DNA of 64,000 nt from positions 2,232,001 to 2,296,000 of the forward strand of contig NZ_CP013373.1 in assembly GCF_001522585.2 (NCBI RefSeq), written 5' to 3'. Each line of letters starts with the position of its first letter. Within the stretch, counting starts at the first letter, position 1. This DNA is from Burkholderia sp. NRF60-BP8 (GTDB taxonomy: Bacteria; Pseudomonadota; Gammaproteobacteria; Burkholderiales; Burkholderiaceae). The position numbers were made by a program, and so were the translations under genes. The notes below the pieces were generated by a model that was not told the DNA's origin, searched no databases, and was given only the letters and a program-made list of their open reading frames with translations. Positions 1-9,831 of the stretch are shown piece after piece.

Positions 1-561
1 TTCGACGACACGCGGATCGGTCGTGTAGACGCCGTCGACGTCGGTATAGATCAGGCACTCCTCGGCACCCAGCGCGGCCGCCACCGCCACCGCGGACGTG
101 TCCGAGCCGCCACGGCCGAGCGTCGTGATGTGACCGTCCGGGTCGACGCCCTGGAAGCCCGTGATGATCACGACCTTGCCCGCGTTCAGATCGTCCTTCA
201 CGCGCTCGTCGTCGATCGAGTGAATGCGTGCTTTCGTGAATGCGCTGTCGGTCTTGATCGGCACTTGCCAGCCGGCATAGCTCACGGCCTCGACGCCGAT
301 TTCCTGCAGCGCGATCGACAGCAGGCCGACGCTGACCTGCTCGCCGGTCGACGCGATCATGTCGAGCTCACGCGGGCTCGGCTGGCTCGAAATCTCTTTC
401 GCAAGACCGAGCAGACGGTTGGTTTCGCCGGACATCGCCGACGGCACGACCACCATCTGGTGCCCGGCCTGATGCCATTTTGCGACGCGTTTCGCGACGT
501 TCTTGATGCGCTCGACCGAGCCCATCGAAGTGCCGCCGTATTTGTGTACGATGAGTGCCAT
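1..561 (-). CDS. lysC: aspartokinase (3' end cut off by window edge)
   Basis: Aspartokinase phosphorylates L-aspartate, the entry step to lysine/diaminopimelate, methionine and threonine. Only the first 187 codons are present; the frame is open to the left edge, so this is an incomplete view and not a broken gene. The visible part is the amino-acid-kinase domain, with the nucleotide-binding KYGGTS at residues 7-12 and the substrate-site GRGGSDT at 149-155. The C-terminal ACT regulatory domains expected of the family lie outside the window. The ATG at 561 starts directly at the conserved [10 protein letters not shown] sequence; I see no strong Shine-Dalgarno. It lies downstream of tilS on the same strand across a 341-base gap, so it may have its own promoter. 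dapA, further along the same pathway, is at 24.5 kb. Confidence 0.96.
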   Translation of the reverse strand, partial: MALIVHKYGGTSMGSVERIKNVAKRVAKWHQAGHQMVVVPSAMSGETNRLLGLAKEISSQPSPRELDMIASTGEQVSVGLLSIALQEIGVEAVSYAGWQVPIKTDSAFTKARIHSIDDERVKDDLNAGKVVIITGFQGVDPDGHITTLGRGGSDTSAVAVAAALGAEECLIYTDVDGVYTTDPRVVE

Positions 562-902
562 TGTCGTTCTGAACTGGAGGAGAAACCGCACGGGCGCGCT
601 GGGCAGGCCGCGGAGCCGTTCGGTCACGCGGCTTGTGGCTGTGGACGGACGACGAGGGGGACGGCTGGGACGCAACACGCAAGCGTGACGGATTTTGCCC
701 GGAAGGCCGATCAGGCCGCGCAAACCGGGTACGTCACGCGGAAAACCTGCACAAAACGCTCAAAAATCGAGCCGAGCAAACGACCGAGCGTACCCGATAG
801 AAGCCCGCTTGACAAGCCGCGCACCGTGTCGACGGCCGTTCCGGCGCTGTTTACCAAATGGTGAAAAGGGTCCGCCGTCGCGCCGCCGGCAGCCCGCCGC
901 CG
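562..902. other. intergenic region between tilS and lysC
   Basis: This 341-base stretch has no tRNA-like sequence, no coding frame with a plausible start, and no clear terminator. It is GC-rich like its surroundings apart from a slightly AT-richer part near 740-780 that could hold the lysC promoter, but I cannot pick out a convincing -35/-10 pair. Confidence 0.5.
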
Positions 903-2333
903 CTAGGCGATCAGCAGGTCCGGGCGCCATTCGATCCGGCGCCATGCGGGGGATGCGGGGGCGCCGGGCGCCGCGTCCTCGGGCACGTCGATGTCGCGAT
1001 TGACGCCCAGCCGCGGCACGTAGATCAGTCGGTCGCCCGCGAACAGCAGCGGCACGTCGCGCTGCCACGCCGGCACGCCGCGCTCCTGGAACAGATTCTT
1101 CAGCGTCCGGCCCGGCCCGCCCGGCGACGTACGCATCCGTTCGCCGCCGGCCCGGGTGCGCACCGCCAGTCGCGCGCCGCGCAGCAGTGCCTCCGGCACC
1201 GCGTCTGCGCTGCCCGCGTCGGCCGGCGCGAACACGAACGTGCCGCGCCATCCCGGCAGGCGCCACACTTCCTGTCCGTCCCAGGCGAGCGCCGCCTCCG
1301 GTTGCGGCGTGCCCGTACCGTCGTCGGCCGGTTCGCTGCTGTCGCCCGCTTCCCAGTAGACGACATCGCGATAGAGCCGCAGGCACTGCCCCGCATGATC
1401 GACGCGCAGCGCATGCGCGTCGCGCGCCGCGCGCAGTTGCCGCATCATGTTGGCCAGCCGGGCAGCCGACGCGCCCGGCAAACCGAGCCGACGCATCCAG
1501 AAGCGCAGCAGGTTCGCGCCTCGCGTGTCGTCGAACGCGACCAGCGCATCGCGCGACAGCGCCCGACCGTCGTCGCGCGCGGCGACGGCGAAATCCAGCT
1601 CGGCCAGATCGTCGAGCAGCCGCTGAGCGGCCGCCGCATGCTGGGCCGCGCGACCAAGCGCGTCGCGAAAGCCCGGGAAATGCACGGCCAGCGCCGGCAG
1701 CACGTCGATGCGCAGCGCATTGCGCGCATAGCGCGTATCGCCGTTCGATTCGTCGTCGATCCACGCGAGCGCGTGCTGCTCCGCATAGCGCTCGAGTTGT
1801 GCGCGCAACAGTCGCAGCAATGGACGCACACGCTCGATGCGCGTGCCGTCGGGGCGATAACGCGGCGCCATCGCGGCAAGCCCCGCGATTCCCGCCCCGC
1901 GCAACAGTTGCAGCAGCACCGTTTCCGCCTGGTCGTCCGCATGTTGCGCGAGCCACAACGCCGCCACGCCGTGGCGCTCGCCCATCTCGTCGAGCGCCGC
2001 GTAGCGACGCTCGCGCGCGGTCGCCTCGAGACCGAGCCCGCTGTCGCGCGGCACGTCGACGCGCATCGATTCGAATGCGACACCGAGCTGCGCCGCTTGC
2101 GCTTCGGCATGCGCGACCCATGCATCGGCGTTCGCGCTCAGGCCGTGATGCACGTGCAGCGCGACACAGCGCGATGCGCCCGCGACGCGCACGGCCGCAT
2201 CGAGCAGCACCGTCGAATCCAGGCCGCCGCTGTAGGCGATCGCGATGCGCGCATCCGGCGGCAGGCCGGAAAGCGCAACGCCGACCGCGTCGAATACGAC
2301 ACGGTCGGCGGAAAATTCGTTGGGCGGGATCAC
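903..2333 (-). CDS. tilS: tRNA(Ile)-lysidine synthase
   Basis: TilS attaches lysine to C34 of the tRNA-Ile that reads AUA, using ATP in the cytoplasm. The 476-residue protein has the N-type ATP pyrophosphatase P-loop SGGLDST at residues 35-41, followed by the adenylation domain and an arginine-rich C-terminal part expected for the TilS substrate-binding domains. The length is slightly above the E. coli enzyme. The start is a GTG at 2333; no earlier or nearby ATG keeps the P-loop at a normal distance from the N-terminus. The gene follows accA on the same strand after 46 bases, so the two are probably co-transcribed. The identification rests on the P-loop and on the accA-tilS-lysC order familiar from Burkholderia. 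Confidence 0.95.
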   Translation of the reverse strand: MIPPNEFSADRVVFDAVGVALSGLPPDARIAIAYSGGLDSTVLLDAAVRVAGASRCVALHVHHGLSANADAWVAHAEAQAAQLGVAFESMRVDVPRDSGLGLEATARERRYAALDEMGERHGVAALWLAQHADDQAETVLLQLLRGAGIAGLAAMAPRYRPDGTRIERVRPLLRLLRAQLERYAEQHALAWIDDESNGDTRYARNALRIDVLPALAVHFPGFRDALGRAAQHAAAAQRLLDDLAELDFAVAARDDGRALSRDALVAFDDTRGANLLRFWMRRLGLPGASAARLANMMRQLRAARDAHALRVDHAGQCLRLYRDVVYWEAGDSSEPADDGTGTPQPEAALAWDGQEVWRLPGWRGTFVFAPADAGSADAVPEALLRGARLAVRTRAGGERMRTSPGGPGRTLKNLFQERGVPAWQRDVPLLFAGDRLIYVPRLGVNRDIDVPEDAAPGAPASPAWRRIEWRPDLLIA

Positions 2334-2379
2334 GAGCGGGACGCGCGCGCAGCGGCGCGCGAATCGAATACGCAGCCGG

Positions 2380-3351
2380 TCATGCGCCGGGCGTGGTTTC
2401 CTTGAACTTGCCGTAGGCCATCAGGCGCTCGAAGCGGCGCTCGCGCAGCGCATCGATGCTCATGCCCTGGAACTGGCGCAGCGAATCGGCCAGCGCACGG
2501 CGCAGCAGCGCGGCCATGCCCTTCGGATCGCGATGCGCGCCGCCGAGCGGCTCGTTGACGATCTTGTCGATCAGGCCGAGCGCCTTCAGGCGGTGCGCGG
2601 TCAGGCCCAGCGCTTCCGCCGCTTCCGGCGCCTTCGCGGCGCTCTTCCACAGGATGGACGCGCAGCCTTCCGGCGAGATCACCGAGTAGGTCGAGAACTG
2701 CAGCATCATCACGGTATCGGCCACCGCGATCGCGAGCGCGCCGCCCGAGCCGCCCTCGCCGATCACCGTCGTGATGATCGGCGTCTTCAGCTCGGCCATC
2801 ACGTACAAGTTGCGGCCGATCGCCTCCGACTGGCCGCGCTCTTCCGCGCCGATGCCCGGGTACGCGCCCGGCGTGTCGACGAACGTGAAGATCGGCAGCC
2901 CGAACTTCTCGGCCAGACGCATCAGGCGTTCGGCCTTGCGATAGCCTTCCGGGCGCGGCATCCCGAAGTTGCGCGCGGCGCGCTCCTTCGTGTCGCGGCC
3001 CTTCTGGTGACCGATCACCATGCACGGATGACCGCCGAAGCGTGCGAGACCGCCGACGATCGACAGGTCGTCCGCGAACGCGCGGTCGCCATGCAGCTCG
3101 TGAAAATCGGTAAACAGCTCCGCGACGTAATCGAGCGTGTACGGACGCTGCGGATGCCGCGCGATCTGCGAAACCTGCCACGGCGACAGGTTCGCGTAGA
3201 GGTCTTTCGTCAGTTGCTGGCTTTTCTTCGACAGCCGCTCGATTTCTTCCGAAATATCGACAGCCGAGTCGTCCTGCACGAATCGCAGCTCTTCGATCTT
3301 GGCCTCGAGTTCGGCGATCGGCTGTTCGAAATCCAGAAACGTGGTCTTCAT
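2380..3351 (-). CDS. accA: acetyl-CoA carboxylase carboxyltransferase, alpha subunit
   Basis: AccA with AccD forms the carboxyltransferase that moves CO2 from biotin on AccB to acetyl-CoA, giving malonyl-CoA for fatty acid synthesis. The 323 residues match the usual length. An N-terminal coiled-coil region (about residues 10-60) leads into the crotonase-fold domain, which has the [12 protein letters not shown] turn and the [13 protein letters not shown] segment that forms the oxyanion/CoA site. The ATG at 3351 begins [10 protein letters not shown], the standard start. It sits upstream of tilS and downstream of the DNA glycosylase gene; the 103-base gap before it could carry a promoter. accD is not in this window, as is usual in proteobacteria. 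Confidence 0.98.
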   Translation of the reverse strand: MKTTFLDFEQPIAELEAKIEELRFVQDDSAVDISEEIERLSKKSQQLTKDLYANLSPWQVSQIARHPQRPYTLDYVAELFTDFHELHGDRAFADDLSIVGGLARFGGHPCMVIGHQKGRDTKERAARNFGMPRPEGYRKAERLMRLAEKFGLPIFTFVDTPGAYPGIGAEERGQSEAIGRNLYVMAELKTPIITTVIGEGGSGGALAIAVADTVMMLQFSTYSVISPEGCASILWKSAAKAPEAAEALGLTAHRLKALGLIDKIVNEPLGGAHRDPKGMAALLRRALADSLRQFQGMSIDALRERRFERLMAYGKFKETTPGA

Positions 3352-3454
3352 GTGTTCGAATCCTTGGGTCTTGCGGCAGCGCGTATTCTACCCGCGCGGG
3401 CGACGCTCAAAACCGGCTCTCAACTATTGATGTTTAAAACCCGATAGCCGGCGC

Positions 3455-4282
3455 TCAGGCGTCGGCGTCGGGCGCATCGAGGCTGCGCCACATGTACCAG
3501 GTCGCGACGGTGCGCCACGGTTCCCAGTTGGCCGCGACCTCGCGCGCCTCGCTGCGCGTGACGGGTTCCCCGCTGAAGTAATTGACGCTGATCGCACGGA
3601 TCAGGCCCGGGTCGTCGAGCGGCAGCACGTCCGGCCGCGACAGGTTGAAGATCAGGAACATCTCGGCGGTCCAGCGGCTGATGCCGCGGATCTGCGTGAG
3701 TTCCGCGATCACGTCCTCATCGTCCATCGACGTCCATTTGTCGACGTGCAGCGCCCCCGACACGAAATGCTGCGCGAGATCGAGGATGTATTCCGTCTTG
3801 CGCTTCGACAGCCCGCATGCGATCAGCTTGTCTGCGCCGAGCCGGATCACCGGTTGCGGCGCGAGTTTCGGACAGGCGTCCTCGATGCGCGCCCACAGCG
3901 ACTGGGCGGACGGCACCGAAATCTGCTGGCCGACGACCGAGCGCGCGAGCGTGACGAACGGGTCGCCGCGCTTCACGAGATGCGCGGGGCCGAACTTCGG
4001 AATCAGCTTCTTCAGGATCCGGTCGCGCTTGACGAGGTCCGCGCACGCCTTGTCCCAATAGGCAGGACGCACGACGACCTCCTCGCCGTCCGCTTCGGAC
4101 ACACGTGTCTTGCGGGCCGTGTCGGCGGCCGGCGGCGCGGCCGCGGGCTGCGCATGACCGTTCAGCGCGCCGTTCGGCACGGCGCGCGTCGCGTCCGCCT
4201 TCGTCGCCGGTACGCGCTTGGCTGCCGGACGCGCGGCGACCGGGGTCGCGCGCCTCACCGGCGCTTTTCTGGCCGTTGCCAT
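3455..4282 (-). CDS. DNA-3-methyladenine glycosylase, AlkA/HhH-GPD family
   Basis: This is a base-excision repair glycosylase of the helix-hairpin-helix GPD superfamily (275 residues). The core begins near residue 75. It contains the hairpin segment QIRGISRWTAEMFLIF, then LPLDDPGL, whose aspartate fits the catalytic Asp of AlkA-type enzymes, and there are no Fe-S cysteines. Residues 1-75 are a basic, Ala/Pro-rich low-complexity tail that AlkA of E. coli lacks and that may be a nonspecific DNA-binding extension. The ATG at 4282 is near the cysS stop (43 bases), so the gene probably belongs to the cysS transcript. Substrate range (3-methyladenine, 7-methylguanine) is known for the family, not shown here. 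Confidence 0.87.
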   Translation of the reverse strand: MATARKAPVRRATPVAARPAAKRVPATKADATRAVPNGALNGHAQPAAAPPAADTARKTRVSEADGEEVVVRPAYWDKACADLVKRDRILKKLIPKFGPAHLVKRGDPFVTLARSVVGQQISVPSAQSLWARIEDACPKLAPQPVIRLGADKLIACGLSKRKTEYILDLAQHFVSGALHVDKWTSMDDEDVIAELTQIRGISRWTAEMFLIFNLSRPDVLPLDDPGLIRAISVNYFSGEPVTRSEAREVAANWEPWRTVATWYMWRSLDAPDADA

Positions 4283-4325
4283 CTTGCCTCCTACCTGACG
4301 GATCGGTCAGTGGAACGCACCGCGC

Positions 4326-5723
4326 TCATACGCGACGCCATTCGGTCGATCCGCCCGGTTTGTCTTCAAGTGCGATGCCGGCGTCGAGCAATTCCGCCCG
4401 GATCCGGTCCGCTTCGGCATAGTCCTTCGCTTGCTTCGCCGCGACGCGCGCGGCGATCTTCGCTTCGATCTCGTCGGCAGCGAGCCCGCCCGCCTGCGCG
4501 GCGCCCGACGCCTGCTGCAGGAACGCGCGCGGTTCGCGGCCCAGCAGGCCGAGCAGGCCCGCCAGCTGTTTCAGTTGCCGCGCGAGCGACGCATCGCGCG
4601 TGCGGTTGACTTCGCCCGCCAGCTCGAACAGCGTCGCCACCGCGACCGGCGTGTTGAAATCGTCGTTCATCGCGGCCGCGAAACGCTGCGCGTGCGGCTC
4701 GTTCCAGTCGAGCGCGAGCGTATCGGCGTCGACGTCCTTCAGCGCGGTGTACAGACGCGTGAGCGACGCGCGCGCATCGTCGAGGTGCACGTCGCTGTAA
4801 TTGAGCGGCGAACGGTAGTGCGTACGCACGATGAAGAAGCGCACGACTTCCGCGTCGTAACGCTCGAGCACTTCGCGGATCGTGAAGAAGTTGCCGAGCG
4901 ATTTCGACATCTTCTCGTTGTCGACCTGCACGAAGCCGTTGTGCATCCAGTAGTTGACGAACGTCTCGCCGGTCGCGCCCTCGCTCTGCGCGATCTCGTT
5001 CTCGTGGTGCGGGAATTGCAGATCCTGCCCGCCGCCGTGGATGTCGAAGTGATTGCCGAGCAGCGTGCAGCCCATCGCCGAGCACTCGATGTGCCAGCCC
5101 GGGCGCCCCATCCCGTACTTCGACGCCCACGACGCGCCTTCCGGATCTTCCGGCTTCGCGCGCTTCCACAGCACGAAGTCGAGCGGATCTTCCTTCGCGT
5201 CGTTCGCGGCGACGCGCTCGCCCGCGCGCAGATCGTCGAGCGACTTGCCCGACAGCTTCCCGTAGTTCGTGAACTTGCGCACCGAGTAATTGACGTCGCC
5301 GTCGGTCGCCTGGTACGCGTAGCCGTTCGTCTCGAGCGTCTCGATCATGCCGAGCATCTGCGGGATGAACTGCGTCGCGCGCGGCTCGATGTCGGGCCGC
5401 TGGATGCCGAGCGCGGCTTCGTCCTCGTGCATCGCGCCGATGAAGCGGTCGGTCAGCGACTTGATCGTCTCGCCGTTCTCGACCGCGCGGCGGATGATCT
5501 TGTCGTCGATGTCGGTGATGTTGCGCACATACGTGACCCGATAGCCGATCGCACGCAACCAGCGCTGGACGAGGTCGAACACGACCAGCATGCGCGCGTG
5601 GCCCACGTGACAATAGTCGTAGACGGTGATCCCGCATACGTACATCCGCACTTCGCCGGACTGGCGCGGCACGAAAACTTGCTTGTCACGCGCGAGCGTG
5701 TTGTAGATGCGCAGTGATTCCAT
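4326..5723 (-). CDS. cysS: cysteine--tRNA ligase
   Basis: CysRS charges tRNA-Cys in the cytoplasm. The 465-residue protein carries the class I signatures: CHVGH (HIGH motif) at residues 38-42, with Cys30 and Cys38 and the later ECSAMG and [15 protein letters not shown] segments supplying the zinc/substrate site, and KMSKS near residue 270. The C-terminal DALR/anticodon region is present. The length is normal. The ATG at 5723 gives [14 protein letters not shown], a standard start. It is divergent from the TPR gene at 5958; the 234-base gap between them should contain both promoters. The glycosylase and accA genes follow on the same strand. Confidence 0.98.
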   Translation of the reverse strand: MESLRIYNTLARDKQVFVPRQSGEVRMYVCGITVYDYCHVGHARMLVVFDLVQRWLRAIGYRVTYVRNITDIDDKIIRRAVENGETIKSLTDRFIGAMHEDEAALGIQRPDIEPRATQFIPQMLGMIETLETNGYAYQATDGDVNYSVRKFTNYGKLSGKSLDDLRAGERVAANDAKEDPLDFVLWKRAKPEDPEGASWASKYGMGRPGWHIECSAMGCTLLGNHFDIHGGGQDLQFPHHENEIAQSEGATGETFVNYWMHNGFVQVDNEKMSKSLGNFFTIREVLERYDAEVVRFFIVRTHYRSPLNYSDVHLDDARASLTRLYTALKDVDADTLALDWNEPHAQRFAAAMNDDFNTPVAVATLFELAGEVNRTRDASLARQLKQLAGLLGLLGREPRAFLQQASGAAQAGGLAADEIEAKIAARVAAKQAKDYAEADRIRAELLDAGIALEDKPGGSTEWRRV

Positions 5724-5957
5724 AGAGATGAACCGTGAGCCGAAGGAAACCGCCCTGGCGAAGCTCGCCCAGCATGTGAAACGGACGGACCATCTGCCGC
5801 GGCGCCAGGCCGCGCGTCCTCGATATCACATGGGGCGGTCAGGCTGCAAGCACAGCGGTGACGGCCACGAGAGGCTGAGAAAGACTGTCTGACGCTCGCC
5901 GGAACGCGCAGACGTTTTGTTAGAATGGCTCGGAGTATAACATTCCGATTTACGCCT

Positions 5958-6680
5958 ATGAAACCTCATCGCGGCCGCGCGCCGAGCGCTGCGACCCTCG
6001 TTGCGACCACCGTCATGGGCGTCGCGCTGACGCTTTTCGCGGCTCCCGCGGCGCATGCGCAAAAGGCCCCGGCGGTCGCCGACGGCACCCCCGAAATCGA
6101 CGCGTCGATCGCCGGCAAGCAGTGGAAGCAGGCGCTCGCGCAGCTCGACGCACGCATCGCGTCGAACCCGCACGACGTGCAGGCGCAGTTCAAGCGCGGC
6201 ACCGTGCTGGCCCGCCTGAACCGCGACGACGACGCGATCCAGCAGTTCGTCGCGATCACGCAGGCGTACCCCGAACTGCCCGAGCCGTACAACAATCTCG
6301 CGGCGCTCTACGCGAAGCACGGCCGCTACGACGAAGCGCGCACCGCGCTCGTCACCGCGACGCAATCGAACCCGAGCTACTCGCTCGCGTACGAGAACCT
6401 CGGCGATCTGTACCTGCGGCTCGCGGCCGAATCGTACAAGCGCGCGCAATCGCTCGGCCGCACGAGCGGCGCGACCGCGCAACGCCTCGCCGATCTCCAG
6501 AAGATCGTGTCGCCGTCGAAAGCCGCGCCGAACGCCCGCGCGACGACGCCGACCACGCGCGACTACACCGATCGCGCCGCCGCGAACGTGAGCACCACCA
6601 CGCTGCCGATGTCGCCGACGTTCCAGTTCAGCGGTCCGTCGGGCGCACTGGCGGCGCCGTACGTCGCGCCGTCGAAATAA
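5958..6680 (+). CDS. periplasmic tetratricopeptide-repeat protein
   Basis: The 240-residue protein starts with a Sec signal peptide: basic n-region, hydrophobic stretch about 11-30, and a probable cut after AHA at residue 34. The mature part has about three TPR units between roughly residues 45 and 165, with typical phrases such as PYNNLAALYAKHGRYDEA and YENLGDLYLRLA. The C-terminus is rich in Thr, Ala and Pro and looks unstructured. TPRs mediate protein-protein contact; the partner is unknown. It is followed after 40 bases by ppiA, so it may work with the periplasmic isomerase in envelope folding (inference). I chose the ATG at 5958 because an earlier in-frame start at 5925 would put charged residues ahead of the signal peptide and lies in the promoter region. 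Confidence 0.85.
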   Translation: MKPHRGRAPSAATLVATTVMGVALTLFAAPAAHAQKAPAVADGTPEIDASIAGKQWKQALAQLDARIASNPHDVQAQFKRGTVLARLNRDDDAIQQFVAITQAYPELPEPYNNLAALYAKHGRYDEARTALVTATQSNPSYSLAYENLGDLYLRLAAESYKRAQSLGRTSGATAQRLADLQKIVSPSKAAPNARATTPTTRDYTDRAAANVSTTTLPMSPTFQFSGPSGALAAPYVAPSK

Positions 6681-6720
6681 GCGGCGCGGCCTTCCTTCCC
6701 CTCCCAACCTGAGGATCGCA

Positions 6721-7296
6721 ATGAAACGTCTGTTGCTGGCGCTTGGCGGCGCCGCCCTTCTCGCGACCGCACCCGCGTTCGCGCAAACGGCCACCGCGCA
6801 CCCCGTCGTGCAGCTGAAGACCTCGCAGGGCGACATCCGCGTCGAGCTCTATCCGGAGAAGGCGCCGAAATCCGTCGCCAACTTCCTCGATTACGTGAAG
6901 TCCGGCCAGTACAACGGCACGATCTTCCATCGCGTGATCAAGGGCTTCATGATCCAGGGCGGCGGCTACAAGACCAACTTCGAGGAGAAGCCGACCCGTG
7001 CGCCGATCCCGCTGGAGAGCCGCAATGGTCTGAAGAACCTGACGGGCACGATTGCGATGGCGCGCACCAGCGACCCGAATTCGGCCACCGCGCAGTTCTT
7101 CATCAATACGGTCGACAACGGCGGCCTCGACTACCCGAACCCGGACGGCAACGGCTATGCGGTGTTCGGCAAGGTCGTGTCGGGTCTCGACGTCGTGAAG
7201 AAGATCGAAGGCGTGGCGACGACCTCGCGCGGCCCGATGCAGGACGTGCCGGCCCAGCCGGTCGTGATCGAATCGGCGAGCATCGTCTCGAAGTAA
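6721..7296 (+). CDS. ppiA: periplasmic peptidyl-prolyl cis-trans isomerase, cyclophilin type
   Basis: This cyclophilin (191 residues) catalyses proline cis-trans isomerisation. A signal peptide with a cut after AFA (residue 21) sends it to the periplasm. The fold is clear from [14 protein letters not shown], whose Phe and Arg are active-site residues, and from [10 protein letters not shown]. It is the short prokaryotic type. A GAGG-like ribosome site lies just before the ATG at 6721. The next gene, 88 bases downstream, encodes a close paralogue without a signal peptide, so the pair serves two compartments. The same pair next to lpxH and cysS is familiar from Burkholderia. Confidence 0.95.
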   Translation: MKRLLLALGGAALLATAPAFAQTATAHPVVQLKTSQGDIRVELYPEKAPKSVANFLDYVKSGQYNGTIFHRVIKGFMIQGGGYKTNFEEKPTRAPIPLESRNGLKNLTGTIAMARTSDPNSATAQFFINTVDNGGLDYPNPDGNGYAVFGKVVSGLDVVKKIEGVATTSRGPMQDVPAQPVVIESASIVSK

Positions 7297-7384
7297 GCAC
7301 CTGCCGGCACGTCCGGCGCCTCACGCGGCCGCGTCGCACGACCGGCCGCGTGCCATTTAAACCGCCTCACCGAAGGAATTCATC

Positions 7385-7876
7385 ATGGTTGAACTGCATA
7401 CGAACCACGGCGTGATCAAGCTCGAACTCGACGCCGCGAAGGCACCGAAGACGGTCGAGAACTTCCTGAACTACGTGAAGAAGGGCCATTACGACGGCAC
7501 CGTGTTCCATCGCGTGATCAACGGCTTCATGATCCAGGGCGGCGGCTTCGAGCCGGGCCTGAAGCAGAAGCCGACCGATGCGCCGATCGACAACGAAGCG
7601 AACAACGGCCTGAAGAACGACAACTACACGATCGCGATGGCGCGCACGAACGATCCGCATTCGGCGACCGCCCAGTTCTTCATCAACGTGAACGACAACG
7701 ACTTCCTGAACCACTCGTCGCCGACGCCGCAGGGCTGGGGCTACGCGGTGTTCGGCAAGGTCGTCGAAGGCCAGGACGTGGTCGACAAGATCAAGGGCGT
7801 CAAGACGGGCAACGCCGGCTTCCATCAGGACGTGCCGACCGACGACGTCGTGATCGAAAAGGCCGTGGTGGTCTGA
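7385..7876 (+). CDS. ppiB: cytosolic peptidyl-prolyl cis-trans isomerase B
   Basis: A 163-residue cyclophilin without a signal peptide, so it acts in the cytoplasm. [18 protein letters not shown] and [18 protein letters not shown] are the diagnostic active-site segments. It shares long stretches of sequence with the ppiA product just upstream, which points to an old tandem duplication followed by loss or gain of the signal peptide. A GAAGGA ribosome site lies before the ATG at 7385. lpxH starts 26 bases after its stop, suggesting co-transcription. The wide functions assigned to PpiB in E. coli cannot be judged from sequence. Confidence 0.96.
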   Translation: MVELHTNHGVIKLELDAAKAPKTVENFLNYVKKGHYDGTVFHRVINGFMIQGGGFEPGLKQKPTDAPIDNEANNGLKNDNYTIAMARTNDPHSATAQFFINVNDNDFLNHSSPTPQGWGYAVFGKVVEGQDVVDKIKGVKTGNAGFHQDVPTDDVVIEKAVVV

Positions 7877-7902
7877 CGCGCAGTCGTTACGGAGGCACTT
7901 CG

Positions 7903-8703
7903 ATGTTGCAGGAGAGTCCGCCGCGAAGCGTCTCCGCGGGCGTGCCGGGCGAGCGCGAATACGCGCAAGCCGCACGCCCGTTCCTGTTTCTCTCCGATCT
8001 GCATTTGAGCGAAGCGATTCCGAAGACGGTCGCCGCGTTCGAGCATTTCGTGAGATACACCGCCGACAGCGCCGATTCGGTGTTCATCCTCGGCGACCTG
8101 TTCGAATACTGGATCGGCGACGACATCCTCGACGACGATCCGTTCGCCGCGCGCATGGCCGCGCTGATGCACACGTTCTCGGAACGCGGCATCGCGCTCT
8201 ACGTGATGCACGGCAACCGCGATTTCCTGCTCGGCCGGCGCTTCATGAAGGCGGCCGGCGCGATGCTGCTGCCCGACCCTTCGCTGATCGTCGCGTTCGG
8301 CCAGCGCATCGTGCTCGCGCACGGCGACGCGCAATGCACGGCCGACCGCGGCTACCAGATGTTCCGTCGCTTCGCGCGCAACCGCGTCGCGCAATGGCTG
8401 TTTCTCGCGTGGCCGTTCCGCTGGCGCCGCGCGCTCGCGCAACGCATGCGCTCGACCAGCGAAGCGGGCCGCATGCGCCCCGCTTCGGCCCTCTACGACG
8501 TCACGCGGGAAGGCGTGGCCGCGCTGTTCCGGAAAAGCCGCGCGAGCGTGATCATTCACGGCCACACGCACCGCCCCGCGCGCCACGCGGAACCGGGCGG
8601 AATCCGCTGGGTGCTGCCCGACTGGGACCTCGATCACGGCACGCCGCGCGGCGGCTACCTGCGCGTCGATGCGGAAGGCATCCACGCGATGCCGCTCGAC
8701 TGA
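7903..8703 (+). CDS. lpxH: UDP-2,3-diacylglucosamine diphosphatase
   Basis: LpxH hydrolyses UDP-2,3-diacylglucosamine to lipid X and UMP, the fourth step of lipid A synthesis at the inner membrane. All metallophosphoesterase motifs are present: SDLHL (Asp32, His34), GDLFEYWIGDD, HGNRDF, AHGD and GHTHRP. The 266-residue protein is somewhat longer than the E. coli enzyme (240) owing to a roughly 25-residue N-terminal extension, so the real start might be slightly downstream; the ATG at 7903 does have a GGAGG sequence at the right distance. It closes the TPR-ppiA-ppiB-lpxH plus-strand run and converges with cysE. Confidence 0.95.
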   Translation: MLQESPPRSVSAGVPGEREYAQAARPFLFLSDLHLSEAIPKTVAAFEHFVRYTADSADSVFILGDLFEYWIGDDILDDDPFAARMAALMHTFSERGIALYVMHGNRDFLLGRRFMKAAGAMLLPDPSLIVAFGQRIVLAHGDAQCTADRGYQMFRRFARNRVAQWLFLAWPFRWRRALAQRMRSTSEAGRMRPASALYDVTREGVAALFRKSRASVIIHGHTHRPARHAEPGGIRWVLPDWDLDHGTPRGGYLRVDAEGIHAMPLD

Positions 8704-8751
8704 CGCCGCCGCGGCCGCGCCGACAGCCGCCGTCGGCGCCCTTCCCGTTCG

Positions 8752-9525
8752 TTACATCTGGCGTTCGACCGTCCTGCCTTCCAGCACCGCGGACAGCCTG
8801 CGCAGGTCGAGGCCCGCCGCGTCGGCGCCCTGCAGCGTTTCCAGATGCGTGCCGAGCCGCTCGAGCGCCGCGACGATCTCGTCGACGCGGCGGCTTTCCT
8901 TCGCCGCGTGATCGATCAGCCCGTGAATCGCCAGCGACATCGGATCGTCGGCGTTCGGCGTGATCCCGTATGCGCAAAATGCCGCGCGTTCGGGTTGCGG
9001 CTTCGGCTGTGCCGGCATCACGATGCGCGCCGGATTGCCGACCGCCGTACCGCCCGCCGGCACCGGCTTGACGACCACCGCGTTCGAGCCGATCTTCGCG
9101 CCCGCGCCGACCGTGAACCCGCCGAGCACCTTCGCGCCCGCACCGACGATCACGCCGGCCTCGAGCGTCGGATGGCGTTTCGCGCCGCGCGTGAGCGACG
9201 TGCCGCCCAGCGTCACGCCCTGATAGATCGTGCAATCGTCGCCGACGATCGCCGTCTCGCCGATCACGACACCCATGCCGTGATCGATGAACACGCGCCG
9301 GCCGATCGTCGCGCCGGGGTGGATCTCGATCCCGGTCAGGAATCGACCGGCCTGCGACGCGAATCGCGCGAGCCAGTAGCGTTTCGCGCGCCAGCATGCA
9401 TGCGCGAAACGGTGCAGCACGAGCGCATGCAGCCCCGGATAACAGGTCAGCACTTCCCACGCACTGCGAGCGGCGGGATCCCGCTCGCGAATCGTTGCAA
9501 TGTCTTCGCGCAGTCTCGTGAACAT
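8752..9525 (-). CDS. cysE: serine O-acetyltransferase
   Basis: CysE acetylates L-serine with acetyl-CoA to give O-acetylserine, the precursor of cysteine. The 257-residue protein has the N-terminal helical SATase domain and then a left-handed beta-helix of hexapeptide repeats ([19 protein letters not shown] onward), with [12 protein letters not shown] carrying the catalytic His-Asp. A C-terminal tail of about 80 residues follows the helix. I chose the ATG at 9525, which begins [19 protein letters not shown], over one 13 codons upstream, because the protein family normally starts here. A -10-like TACAAT on the minus strand lies about 85-90 bases upstream (9610-9615). The gene stands alone, convergent with lpxH. 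Confidence 0.95.
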   Translation of the reverse strand: MFTRLREDIATIRERDPAARSAWEVLTCYPGLHALVLHRFAHACWRAKRYWLARFASQAGRFLTGIEIHPGATIGRRVFIDHGMGVVIGETAIVGDDCTIYQGVTLGGTSLTRGAKRHPTLEAGVIVGAGAKVLGGFTVGAGAKIGSNAVVVKPVPAGGTAVGNPARIVMPAQPKPQPERAAFCAYGITPNADDPMSLAIHGLIDHAAKESRRVDEIVAALERLGTHLETLQGADAAGLDLRRLSAVLEGRTVERQM

Positions 9526-9831
9526 GATGTGATCAGGGAAAAGGCCGGCGCGCATCGCCGGCAATGCCGGCCGTTATCGCGCCGGGTCATTTGCTTATGA
9601 CGTCCGGCGATTGTAGGGCCAGTCGCGCTGGGCCGCACGCGGCCGCGCGTTCACCCCGCGGCCGGCACGGGTATTCGGCCGGGACGCTTGCTGCGACGGG
9701 GTTTCCGCGGAGGGTCGATCGGGAGAAACAGTGGGTTCGGCGTTGCCGGTCGGCCGCTGCATGGCCTGTCCGGCCACACGCCGCCTTCATCGGCGAACTC
9801 CCCCGCGCCTGACAATCGGAGCGCGGGCCCC
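9526..9831. other. intergenic region between trmJ and cysE
   Basis: This 306-base gap holds the probable cysE promoter (minus-strand TACAAT at 9610-9615) and a GCCGGC-AAT-GCCGGC palindrome at 9557-9571 inside the cysE leader. I see no gene in it. No clear terminator follows trmJ. Confidence 0.5.

Noticed and set aside
562..902. Possible tRNA gene next to lysC
   Set aside because: I looked for a T-loop GGTTCGAATC-like sequence and a CCA end on both strands and found neither.
9557..9571. GCCGGC-AAT-GCCGGC palindrome as a cysE riboswitch or terminator
   Set aside because: Each arm is self-complementary GC sequence that is common in this genome, there is no T-run, and no known cysE riboswitch has this form.
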